Of a stretch of DNA of 8,593 bases, positions 1 to 6,443 are shown piece by piece. Positions within the stretch are counted from its first letter, which is position 1; each line of letters begins with the position of its first letter. The stretch is from NCBI GenBank assembly GCA_934183145.1, contig CAKPSA010000053.1, positions 1 through 8,593 of the forward strand. Direction: 5' to 3'. This stretch comes from an uncultured Veillonella sp. (GTDB lineage: Bacteria > Bacillota > Negativicutes > Veillonellales > Veillonellaceae). Made by a program: the position numbers and the translations under genes. Below the pieces are notes generated by a model, which was given only the letters and a program-made list of their open reading frames with translations, ran no database searches and was not told the origin of the DNA.

Positions 1-419
1 ACAGAACCTACTTTATTACGCGTAATAGCAGCCGTATTAGCTTTAATACTATTGGCATCAGAAGTTTTTACAGCCTTAGATGCAACTGGCTTTACCGTTG
101 TAGTTTTGGCACTAGTAACTGTAGATTTTGCAACAGGTTTTTGAGCCGTTACTGCAGGTCTAGTTGCATTTGACTTCGGAGTCACTTTTGCCACAGGCTT
201 TGGCGCCGGTTTAGTTACAAGTGGTCGAAAAGTTGACCGCTTCGTCGTATTTACTTTCGATACATTTGTTGTAGATACTGTTGATTTCGGCGTTGGCTTT
301 TTAGTCACCACTGCACTTTTATGTTGCAATGTAGCCCCTTGTGCAACAGATGCACCGCCAATATTTACACCTAAAAACAAAGTTGCCATTATCATCAATT
401 GTAATCGTTTCGTTTTCAT
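1..419 (-). CDS. Secreted Lys/Thr/Pro/Ala-rich protein, N-terminal part only (runs off the window)
   Basis: ATG at 419 opens a frame without a stop to base 1, giving 139 visible residues. Residues 1-29 form a clear signal peptide: basic MKTKR, a hydrophobic core at about 6-20, then small residues with likely cleavage after A26 (ASVA) or A29. Residues 30-139 are low complexity, dominated by K, T, P, A, V and S, with loose repeats such as TPKS (twice), KPVAK (twice) and KPVASKAV. This looks like an exported, positively charged linker, perhaps interacting with the cell wall; no catalytic domain is visible. The start is 2 nt after the ruvB stop, and an AGGGA-type SD lies in the end of ruvB, so translation is probably coupled. 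In several Bacillota a SpoIID/LytB-type protein follows ruvB, so such a domain beyond the edge is possible, but that is a guess. Signal peptide is confident; function is unknown. Confidence 0.8.
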   Translation of the reverse strand, partial: MKTKRLQLMIMATLFLGVNIGGASVAQGATLQHKSAVVTKKPTPKSTVSTTNVSKVNTTKRSTFRPLVTKPAPKPVAKVTPKSNATRPAVTAQKPVAKSTVTSAKTTTVKPVASKAVKTSDANSIKANTAAITRNKVGS

Positions 420-421
420 TG

Positions 422-1426
422 TTATTTCCCTGTCTGTGAAATACCTAAATGCTCATAGGCAAGTTTAGTAGCCACCCTCCCACGTGGTGTACGTCCTAAA
501 AATCCTAATTGCATCAAATATGGTTCATACACATCTTCGATGGTATCTCTCTCTTCGCTGATAGCTGCCGCAATAGTATCTATCCCTACCGGACCGCCAT
601 CATACTTTTCAATAATACACTCCAACACACGTCGATCGATTCGATCGAGCCCTTCTTTGTCAATATACAAACGTTGTAACGCATCATCTGCAATGCTTTG
701 GGTGATAACCCCATCACCTATGACTTGTGCAAAATCACGTACCCGTTTAAGTAGACGATTTGCGATACGCGGCGTTCCCCTTGAACGTCGCGCAATTTCG
801 CTAGCCCCAGTCGGCTCAATACCAATATTGAGTATTTCTGCCGCCCGAGTCACAATAAACTCTAATTCCGGTTGTTTATAATATTCCAACCGGTTAATAA
901 TACCAAAGCGATCCCTCAATGGTGCCGCCAAAGCCCCAGCTCGTGTGGTGGCACCTACCAAAGTAAACTTTGGCAAATCAATGCGCACCGTTCGAGCACT
1001 TGGGCCCTTACCAATGATAATATCAATTGCATAGTCCTCCATAGCAGAGTACAATACTTCCTCTACACTGCGAGACAAGCGATGAATTTCATCGATAAAT
1101 AATACATCGTGATCATCTAAATTCGTTAAGATGGCAGCCAAGTCGCCAGACTTTTCAATAGCAGGACCAGATGTTATGCGAAAGTTAACACCCAATTCAT
1201 TCGCAATAATACCTGCCAATGTAGTCTTTCCTAGACCTGGTGGACCATACAGCAATACGTGGTCCAATGCTTCACCACGCTGCTTTGCAGCCTGAATATA
1301 TACATTTAGATTGCCTTTAGCCTCTTCTTGACCAACATATTCGTTAAAGAATTTTGGTCGTAGGCTATATTGCCACATATCTTCTTCGTGCTCGCCATTT
1401 CCGACAAGGCGTACTTCTTCGTTCAT
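422..1426 (-). CDS. ruvB: Holliday junction branch migration ATPase RuvB
   Basis: RuvB is the AAA+ hexameric motor that drives branch migration of Holliday junctions with RuvA in recombinational repair. The 334-residue product matches the usual length. Visible motifs are Walker A GPPGLGKT at 61-68, Walker B FIDEIH at 110-115, sensor 1 GATTRAG at 158-164, and PLRDRFG at 169-175, which carries the arginine finger. The C-terminal winged helix contains [10 protein letters not shown] and ends in RTPRGR. ATG at 1426 lies 2 nt after the ruvA stop, with an AAAGGA SD about 8 nt upstream inside the end of ruvA. It is the third gene of ruvC-ruvA-ruvB, and the secreted-protein gene follows 2 nt downstream. 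All key motifs are intact. Confidence 0.98.
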   Translation of the reverse strand: MNEEVRLVGNGEHEEDMWQYSLRPKFFNEYVGQEEAKGNLNVYIQAAKQRGEALDHVLLYGPPGLGKTTLAGIIANELGVNFRITSGPAIEKSGDLAAILTNLDDHDVLFIDEIHRLSRSVEEVLYSAMEDYAIDIIIGKGPSARTVRIDLPKFTLVGATTRAGALAAPLRDRFGIINRLEYYKQPELEFIVTRAAEILNIGIEPTGASEIARRSRGTPRIANRLLKRVRDFAQVIGDGVITQSIADDALQRLYIDKEGLDRIDRRVLECIIEKYDGGPVGIDTIAAAISEERDTIEDVYEPYLMQLGFLGRTPRGRVATKLAYEHLGISQTGK

Positions 1427-1428
1427 CC

Positions 1429-2037
1429 TTATCGTCCTTTCCCAAGCTCAATCAAGCTGACCTTAATCAACTCAGATACATCGCGCTTACCGTCATCTAA
1501 AGACTCAACAATATCAGCCACATCTCGTTCTGAATAGCCCAGTGACACGAGCGCTTCAATGGCCTCACCGGCAGCACCGCTAGCGGCAACGCCGATTGGT
1601 TGTATAGCGGCTGGTGATTCTGCAGATATGTGCGTCATCTTCGCTAACTTATCCTTTAATTCAAGAACAAGTCGCTCTGCAGACTTCTTACCAATACCAG
1701 GCAACTTAGTTAATTGCTGTACCTGTCCATTGATAACAGCTAATTTGAAAGCCTCTGGTGTCATGCCAGACAAGATTCCAAGCCCCACCTTAGGTCCTAT
1801 ACCAGAAACAGAAATAAGTAAAATAAATAATTCATATTCCTCTTCTGTCCAAAAGCCGTAGAGTTGCATCGCATCTTCCCGTACATTTAAATACGTAAAT
1901 AGCGTTGCCTCATGACCTTCAATCAATTGTTGACGCGTAGTGGTCGGCACATATACACGATACCCTACGCCATGTACATCTACATAACAAGACTCTTTAA
2001 AGAGATGTGTTACGATCCCCCGTACATACCCTATCAT
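1429..2037 (-). CDS. ruvA: Holliday junction DNA-binding protein RuvA
   Basis: RuvA binds four-way junctions as a tetramer and loads RuvB. The 202-residue product shows all three domains. An N-terminal OB fold (1-62) begins MIGYVRGIV and carries the acidic pin at E54/D55 within [12 protein letters not shown]. Two helix-hairpin-helix motifs follow, [14 protein letters not shown] (76-89) and [15 protein letters not shown] (109-123). An Ala/Ser/Pro-rich flexible linker (about 133-156) leads to the small RuvB-contacting domain (about 157-200, [15 protein letters not shown]). The ATG overlaps the ruvC stop by one base (TAATG), which indicates translational coupling. ruvB starts 2 nt downstream. 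Confidence 0.98.
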   Translation of the reverse strand: MIGYVRGIVTHLFKESCYVDVHGVGYRVYVPTTTRQQLIEGHEATLFTYLNVREDAMQLYGFWTEEEYELFILLISVSGIGPKVGLGILSGMTPEAFKLAVINGQVQQLTKLPGIGKKSAERLVLELKDKLAKMTHISAESPAAIQPIGVAASGAAGEAIEALVSLGYSERDVADIVESLDDGKRDVSELIKVSLIELGKGR

Positions 2038-2531
2038 TATACCAACCTCTTCAATCTATCATTGTGAGAACTATGAGCCGTACAAATAGCAACAGCCAAT
2101 GCATCTGCCGTATCATCGGGCTTAATTTTCTCACGAATCCCCAAAATATTCATCGTCATATAAATAACTTGATTCTTATCAGCCTTGCCGTAACCTGTAA
2201 CGGCTTGCTTGATTTGTAGCGGTGTATATTCATAAATAGGAATACGCTGTTGTTCAGCCGCTAATAAGATAACTCCACGTGCTTGACCGACCTTGATGGC
2301 CGTCGTTACATTGCGGTTAAAGAATAATTCTTCTACCCCGAACTTATCAGGCTTGAATTCCTCTAGAATATCACTTAGGTCATTAAATAAAATTTCCAAC
2401 CGCTGTGAATCTGTTAATTCCTTAGGAGTTGTAATAGCCCCATAGGCTACAGGTGTTAATTTACTCCCCTTCACGTCAATAATGCCATATCCACATATAG
2501 CCGTGCCTGGGTCAATACCTATAATTCGCAC
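2037..2531 (-). CDS. ruvC: Crossover junction endodeoxyribonuclease RuvC
   Basis: RuvC is the dimeric RNase H-fold nuclease that resolves Holliday junctions by paired cuts. The 164-residue product has the four expected acidic residues: D7 (IIGIDPG), E67 (GVEELFF), D140 and D143 (KPDDTADALAVA). The FFNRNVTTAIKVGQARGV segment at 70-87 is typical of the family. The start is GTG at 2531, chosen because the catalytic IGIDPG begins at residue 4-5 and a strong SD (AAGGGGG, 2537-2543) sits 5 nt upstream. It is the first gene of the ruv operon. A terminator separates it from yebC and an extended -10 promoter lies about 65 nt upstream, so it is probably transcribed independently. Its stop overlaps the ruvA start. 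Confidence 0.97.
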   Translation of the reverse strand: MRIIGIDPGTAICGYGIIDVKGSKLTPVAYGAITTPKELTDSQRLEILFNDLSDILEEFKPDKFGVEELFFNRNVTTAIKVGQARGVILLAAEQQRIPIYEYTPLQIKQAVTGYGKADKNQVIYMTMNILGIREKIKPDDTADALAVAICTAHSSHNDRLKRLV

Positions 2532-2536
2532 CTTAA

Positions 2537-2543
2537 CCCCCTT
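2537..2543 (-). promoter_or_regulatory. Shine-Dalgarno site supporting the GTG start of ruvC
   Basis: AAGGGGG on the minus strand ends 5 nt before the GTG at 2531. It decides the non-ATG start of ruvC. Confidence 0.7.
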
Positions 2544-2594
2544 AGCTTAAAAATGAGATAAGCTATCGCCTACCTCTATTACATAATCTATTTT

Positions 2595-2603
2595 ATTATA
2601 GCA
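2595..2603 (-). promoter_or_regulatory. Extended -10 promoter for ruvCAB
   Basis: Read on the minus strand, TGCTATAAT matches the TGn-TATAAT extended -10 consensus exactly. It lies between the yebC terminator and the ruvC GTG. The region about 17 nt upstream (TGAATT, 2618-2623) is a poor -35, which is common for extended -10 promoters. The expected start point is near 2588, giving a leader of about 57 nt. I saw no LexA/DinR-type operator next to it. Confidence 0.6.
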
Positions 2604-2694
2604 TAATACCACATCGAAATTCATGAATTCCTTCAGAAAATTTATAATAAGTTCATTACTTTTCATAGTTATAGCAATTCTCTGCGGTAAATAT

Positions 2695-2723
2695 AAAAAA
2701 GGAGCACCTTGAAAGTGCTCCTT
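2695..2723 (-). terminator. Intrinsic terminator after yebC
   Basis: A perfect 9-bp stem (AAGGAGCAC / GTGCTCCTT; arms 2715-2723 and 2699-2707) encloses a 7-nt loop (2708-2714). On the minus strand it runs directly into a run of six T (2700-2695, the first two shared with the stem), followed by further A/T. It begins about 10 nt past the yebC stop. It should end the trmD...yebC transcript and separate it from ruvCAB. Confidence 0.92.
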
Positions 2724-2733
2724 ATAATAGTTA

Positions 2734-3471
2734 TTACTCTTCTTCGTCGTCTGGCAAAATACCATTGTGATATACGTTTTGTACATCATCAAGATCATCC
2801 AATACGTCGAGCATTTTTTGCATTTTTACAGCATCATCGCCAGACAACTCAATAGTTGTATCTGGAATCATTGTAATTTTAGCGACTTCTGTTTCAATAC
2901 CCGCATCAGCAAGAGCTGCTTCTACAGCATCAAAGTCTTCAGGTGTAGTGTAAATTTCAAATACATCATCTTCAGACTTAAGATCTTCTGCACCTGCTTC
3001 AAGGGCAAGCATAGTCAATTCATCTTCGTCATGACCTTCTTTATCGATAACGAAAACGCCTTTAGATTTAAACATCCAACCTACACAGCCGCTTTCACCG
3101 AGGTTACCACCTTGTTTAGAGAACGCGTGACGCACATCTGCAGCCGCGCGGTTACGATTATCCGTCATAACCTCTACAGTAACAGCTACACCTGCTGGAC
3201 CATAACCTTCATATACGATTTCTTCGTATGCGTTCATATCCGTAGCGCCAATACCTTTATCGATGGCACGTTGGATATTATCTTTAGGAATATTGTTTTC
3301 ACGAGCTTTTTGCAAAGCTAATTTCAAACGCATATTACCTGTTGGATCTGCACCACCCATACGTGCTGCAACGGTAATTTCACGACCGATTTTTGTAGCC
3401 AATTTAGCTTTTAATGCATCGGTTTTACCTTTTTTATGTTTAATATTTGCCCATTTAGAATGTCCTGACAT
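2734..3471 (-). CDS. yebC: YebC/PmpR family protein (TACO1-like)
   Basis: The 245-residue product is full length for the family and begins with the signature MSGHSKWANIKHKKGK. It continues with KARENNIPKDNIQRAIDKG (56-74), YEGYGPAGVA (87-96) and DNRNRAAADVRHAFSKQGG (104-122), followed by the acidic middle and C-terminal domains. Members were long annotated as transcriptional regulators. More recent work on bacterial YebC proteins and mitochondrial TACO1 supports a role at the ribosome in relieving stalls at difficult, proline-rich sequences. Which applies here cannot be read from the sequence. The tail is highly acidic (DDEEE) and ends in tandem stops TAA TAA. ATG at 3471 has an ideal AGGAGG SD 5 nt upstream that shares bases with the stop of the preceding methyltransferase gene. 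A terminator follows. Confidence 0.96.
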   Translation of the reverse strand: MSGHSKWANIKHKKGKTDALKAKLATKIGREITVAARMGGADPTGNMRLKLALQKARENNIPKDNIQRAIDKGIGATDMNAYEEIVYEGYGPAGVAVTVEVMTDNRNRAAADVRHAFSKQGGNLGESGCVGWMFKSKGVFVIDKEGHDEDELTMLALEAGAEDLKSEDDVFEIYTTPEDFDAVEAALADAGIETEVAKITMIPDTTIELSGDDAVKMQKMLDVLDDLDDVQNVYHNGILPDDEEE

Positions 3472-3476
3472 AGACG

Positions 3477-3482
3477 CCTCCT
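3477..3482 (-). promoter_or_regulatory. SD of yebC overlapping the upstream stop codon
   Basis: On the minus strand the sequence is TAGGAGG. The TAG (3483-3481) ends the SPOUT methyltransferase gene, and its AG forms the first two bases of the AGGAGG SD for yebC, with 5 nt spacing to ATG. Ribosomes finishing the upstream gene would sit on this SD, suggesting translational coupling. Confidence 0.85.
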
Positions 3483-4053
3483 ATTTATTCCACCATGCTT
3501 CGCCCCGTAGCCGATCAAGAATAATCGATACAGCACTACGCACAGATAAATGATTGTATTCACCATGGCCATATATAGGTTCTAAAATATAGTCAAAGCT
3601 TTCCATCGTTTCTTTTGTCATACCATAACCGGTACCAAATAATACTAACACAGGGCGCCCCTCATTTTCAAGATGTTCACGCATCCGTGCATAGGAAATT
3701 GTATTATCGTAAGTACGGGCATCCGTAGTAGCTACAATAGGTTTCATACCTTCTAATTCTTCAATCATTCGCACCGCTAATGCAATTGAATTAACTAGTT
3801 CCACTCCTGTGAAAGCATCCTTGCGGTCCGGATTATAGGTAGAGCCAAATCCAGATTTCCAATGTTCCATGATTATATGCACCAACTCGCGTTGAGCAGG
3901 TATATTGTGAATCACAAAATATTTAGACACGTCATAGGTGATAGATGCTCGTGCAATATCGTGAATATCATAATTTGTAATGGCCGTCGTAATGACCTCT
4001 TTATGCTTGTTCATAATTGGATAATGAACAAGTCCAATATATAAATTAGCCAA
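3481..4053 (-). CDS. SPOUT-fold SAM-dependent RNA methyltransferase (TrmD-associated, PF09936-like)
   Basis: The product (190 aa from the chosen start) matches my memory of a small SPOUT/trefoil-knot methyltransferase family that sits beside trmD or is fused to it in some bacteria. Visible motifs, numbered from the chosen start, are LYIGLVHYP (4-12), TTAITNYDIHDIAR (22-35), the cofactor loop VLFGTGYGM (137-145) and the C-terminal knot region LEPIYG...NHLSVRSAVSIILDRL (157-182). These suggest SAM-dependent methylation of RNA; the target is not known to me. The frame extends upstream to a TTG at 4086, but family similarity begins near LYIGLVHYP. The only reasonable SD (GGAGA, 4063-4067) fits the TTG at 4053, about 10 nt away, so I chose that one. 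The start remains uncertain. The gene lies 40 nt after the ATP-grasp gene and is coupled to yebC. Confidence 0.88.
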   Translation of the reverse strand: MANLYIGLVHYPIMNKHKEVITTAITNYDIHDIARASITYDVSKYFVIHNIPAQRELVHIIMEHWKSGFGSTYNPDRKDAFTGVELVNSIALAVRMIEELEGMKPIVATTDARTYDNTISYARMREHLENEGRPVLVLFGTGYGMTKETMESFDYILEPIYGHGEYNHLSVRSAVSIILDRLRGEAWWNK

Positions 4054-4093
4054 AGCCTTATATCTCCACACCAATAAAAAATACAAAATAAAA

Positions 4094-5395
4094 TTAATCG
4101 ATTAAAAGCGGTACAAAATAAGCTTCAGTACCAGCAATCTCTTCTGGAGAAAAACGACAACCGACTGCAGAAGCTTGATCGCCAAGCATAAAACAAGATA
4201 ATGTTAAACAGCCTTCTTTAGCTCCACTATCAACAGTATGAGTAAAGCGTTTTTGATTAATAAAATCCTGATACATAACCTTTTTACTGTCCCGACAAAC
4301 TATATCATCATAGTTGTCTACAAATTTCTCCATGTATAGTTCAGCTTGATTACCATGCTTTTGAACCACCTGAATATTTCGTCCTTCACGTCCCCAAATT
4401 TCCTTTTGAATATAAAGCCCTTCATCAAGGGCTGAAAAATCACTTTCAAAATAGGATGGCGTTAAATAGCGTTCAATAATATCTCGCTCAGGGGCAGTAA
4501 AAAATTGGTTTGTTAAGTATAGAGCATACACTAAGGACATAAACGATTTATTCTGCAGAATAATCGCCTCTGGTGGATTAAATAGATTGAAACGGTACTC
4601 ATTGTACAAATCTAAAAACATTTCACCTAATGGCTCGCCCTCTTCTGTGGTCTCATCAATCAATAACTCCATTGGATGTAGACGATACAGATTAGCCGCA
4701 TGACTACCATCAGATAATAGAATACCTTCATCATCAATGACCATATCATAAAAGGATAAAAATCGTACATCTGCTTCTGGGCATGCTGATTTCATAGCAC
4801 GTAAGAGAAACTGTGTAGTACCATAGTCCTCTAAATAATCATGAAAGCACCCAAAAACAAAAGGCTCTGTTTCATTATCAGTCATCATATTCTGATGTTT
4901 ATTAGTCACACTATATTTTTTACGAGACGTTCCTTCATATACGCGTTTCAAAAAGCGTTTAAGTTCATTATAGGCGTCTGCATTAGGATCTATTTTATCG
5001 AAATATCGTGCGGCTACACCATTAGCATAATAGCTTTCAATCAGAAAGCAGGGTGTATCCGCATTAATCTCTACCATGCGTAATCGTCCTCTATCATCAA
5101 GGACAAAGTCAAATCGGGATAGCCATGTAGGTAAGCCCAATGGATTCCCTCGATGTAAATAGGGAATCAAATTTTCTGGCATATCCATATTGAGCGCAAA
5201 CTCATCAGGTGCCTGTTGAAAGACCTTAGCCGCCTTACAAAATATTTGAAACAACATACGCGATGCATGTCGTATTTCATCATAAAATTCAGCTGGAAAG
5301 GATTGTGCAGTAAAGGTAGGATACCGATCATCATAGCCCTCATAATCCACAAAAGGCAATATATTCGTATCAAGTTCATCTATATACGATTTCAT
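4094..5395 (-). CDS. Glutathionylspermidine synthase-like ATP-grasp ligase (YgiC/YjfC type)
   Basis: The 433-residue product resembles the synthetase half of glutathionylspermidine synthase (PF03738), as do E. coli YgiC and YjfC. Numbered from the chosen start, motifs are SRFDFVLDD (93-101), RMVEINADTP (106-115), EDYGTTQFLLRAM (189-201), LYRLHPMELLIDE (236-248), NPPEAIILQNKSFMSLV (273-289) and the ATP-grasp segment KEIWGREGRNIQVV (331-344). It should form an amide bond by ATP-driven acyl phosphate chemistry; substrates are unknown, and the N-terminal amidase domain of bifunctional Gsp enzymes is absent. The frame also has an ATG at 5410 overlapping the upstream stop (TAATG), but no SD precedes it. 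ATG 5395 has GGAGGG (5403-5408) 7 nt upstream, so it is preferred. It is the last gene of the membrane cluster, 14 nt after the GFG-tail protein gene. Confidence 0.88.
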   Translation of the reverse strand: MKSYIDELDTNILPFVDYEGYDDRYPTFTAQSFPAEFYDEIRHASRMLFQIFCKAAKVFQQAPDEFALNMDMPENLIPYLHRGNPLGLPTWLSRFDFVLDDRGRLRMVEINADTPCFLIESYYANGVAARYFDKIDPNADAYNELKRFLKRVYEGTSRKKYSVTNKHQNMMTDNETEPFVFGCFHDYLEDYGTTQFLLRAMKSACPEADVRFLSFYDMVIDDEGILLSDGSHAANLYRLHPMELLIDETTEEGEPLGEMFLDLYNEYRFNLFNPPEAIILQNKSFMSLVYALYLTNQFFTAPERDIIERYLTPSYFESDFSALDEGLYIQKEIWGREGRNIQVVQKHGNQAELYMEKFVDNYDDIVCRDSKKVMYQDFINQKRFTHTVDSGAKEGCLTLSCFMLGDQASAVGCRFSPEEIAGTEAYFVPLLID

Positions 5396-5402
5396 AGTCT
5401 CG

Positions 5403-5408
5403 CCCTCC
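5403..5408 (-). promoter_or_regulatory. SD that sets the ATP-grasp ligase start
   Basis: GGAGGG on the minus strand lies 7 nt before ATG 5395. It overlaps the alternative ATG at 5410, which itself has only TTCTAGTAGTTCCTA upstream and no SD. This favours the 433-residue form. Confidence 0.65.
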
Positions 5409-5409
5409 A

Positions 5410-5970
5410 TTAGGAACTACTAGAACGTACACCGGCACTACCAAAACCAGACTTTTGACCTATAGAAGATGCTTTTTGACTTCTACGCTTTTCATAGTCT
5501 AAATAAGTTCTACGCCCCAACGTACTATGCGTATTAGACCCTGTTGTTGTATATACATTAGGTTCCTCATACGGTTTTAATGGGGCTGCCACACGATAGG
5601 TCATAGTTCGTCCATCCATACGCGCTGTAGGAGGATTAAATCCATGGAAAATATAGTAGCCTGCAGCAATACTTGGCAAAAGTCCTGCTAGCCCTGCATC
5701 CCACACTAAATTACCGCTAGTATCACGATGAAAGGTAACAGACCGATTGTCATCATATAAAGCCGTCTCTTTACCATCGCCATGATTTAATAACGAATAG
5801 CGATTACCTTGATTATCCTTCAAACGCACTTCCCCTTCATTTGCTTCGGGATAGATTTTATCACATACAGCATAAGCGATGTCATTCCAGTATGAAGACA
5901 CACCAACGATACCCGCCACAGCGGCAAAGGCACCCGTTATGTATATAGTTTTCTTACTTGGCTTATACAT
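5410..5970 (-). CDS. Membrane-anchored protein with Gly-Phe-Gly/Ser-rich tail (YgiB/YjfM-like position)
   Basis: This 186-residue protein starts with a basic stretch and one likely membrane segment (about 8-27). There is no lipobox cysteine; C36 is not in a lipobox context. Residues 45-90 are polar and look like a small extracytoplasmic domain (EGEVRLKDNQGNRYSLLNHGDG...). A second, weaker hydrophobic stretch LAGLLPSIAAGYYIFHGF (94-111) is followed by a Thr/Ser/Tyr/Pro-rich, basic, probably disordered region ending SGFGSAGVRSSSS (174-186). This layout and tail recall E. coli YgiB-type (DUF1190) proteins, which also precede a GspS-like gene, but I cannot confirm homology over the body. It starts at ATG 5970 with GGGAG 6 nt upstream, 11 nt after the DUF350 gene. 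The tail may be a partner or substrate site for the adjacent ligase; that is inference. Confidence 0.72.
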   Translation of the reverse strand: MYKPSKKTIYITGAFAAVAGIVGVSSYWNDIAYAVCDKIYPEANEGEVRLKDNQGNRYSLLNHGDGKETALYDDNRSVTFHRDTSGNLVWDAGLAGLLPSIAAGYYIFHGFNPPTARMDGRTMTYRVAAPLKPYEEPNVYTTTGSNTHSTLGRRTYLDYEKRRSQKASSIGQKSGFGSAGVRSSSS

Positions 5971-5981
5971 AGGACACTCCC

Positions 5982-6413
5982 TTAGTGCACAGCACCACTA
6001 ACAACGAGAGCAAGACCTACAAAAATACCAAAGACGAGGATACCCGCTGCTGTATTACCACGCATAATCTCTTCAGATAAATTATATTTTCGATGCCATA
6101 AATTAATAAACATATAGCCTGTTACAAACAATATAATGCCTAGAATAGCATATATGATACTTGCCACTACACCATGTAATAAAGATGTATCAGCTGTATT
6201 CACGGCAGGAGACATGATAACAGCGCGCAAGATTTCACCAATACCGATAAAGGACCCCGCTGAAAGCCAAGCCACCGCACAATTGCCTCGTTTAATTTCT
6301 TCACTAAATTTGCCTGGTACAAAGAAATCAATAACAGTATTGGCTGTTAACATTAGGAAAATTCCAAAGCAAGCATAAAAAATCGTCAATAGTACATCAG
6401 GAATATAAATCAT
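5982..6413 (-). CDS. DUF350 family membrane protein (YjfL-like)
   Basis: The 143-residue product is almost entirely membrane embedded, with four predicted helices at about 6-29, 45-66, 80-105 and 120-141. An internal duplication is visible: SEEIKRGNCA at 37-46 matches SEEIMRGNTA at 113-122, 76 residues apart, each preceding a Gly/Ala-rich helix. This two-unit build is characteristic of DUF350 (PF03994), the family of E. coli YjfL. The biochemical function is not established. DUF350 genes recur next to GspS-like or polyamine genes and DUF4178 genes, as here. ATG 6413 has an ideal AGGAGG (6420-6425) 6 nt upstream. The gene lies 30 nt after the DUF4178 gene and 11 nt before the GFG-tail gene. 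Confidence 0.88.
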   Translation of the reverse strand: MIYIPDVLLTIFYACFGIFLMLTANTVIDFFVPGKFSEEIKRGNCAVAWLSAGSFIGIGEILRAVIMSPAVNTADTSLLHGVVASIIYAILGIILFVTGYMFINLWHRKYNLSEEIMRGNTAAGILVFGIFVGLALVVSGAVH

Positions 6414-6443
6414 AATTAACCTCCTAAGATTGTCCCTTTATTT

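Noticed and set aside
540..1102. Plus-strand open frames opposite ruvB
   Set aside because: They are antisense to an intact ruvB with all AAA+ motifs and have no recognisable domain.
2667..2798. Extension of the 39-codon frame upstream into the end of yebC, to a start at 2798
   Set aside because: It overlaps the yebC 3' end and the terminator hairpin in another frame and has no SD; the protein-like look is explained by overlap with yebC coding sequence and AT-rich gap.
2767..3321. 184-codon plus-strand open frame opposite yebC
   Set aside because: It lies wholly antisense to a full-length, motif-perfect yebC. Its translation is rich in Cys, Phe and Ile with no recognisable domain and no SD support, so it is a shadow.
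4054..4105. Palindrome TTAATCGATTAA followed by a T-rich stretch after the ATP-grasp gene, as a terminator
   Set aside because: The 12-bp palindrome has no room for a loop and the stem would be nearly all A/T; it does not meet an intrinsic terminator pattern.
5167..5379. Second minus-strand frame inside the ATP-grasp gene (70 codons)
   Set aside because: It is out of frame within a conserved coding region, lacks an SD and has no recognisable domain.
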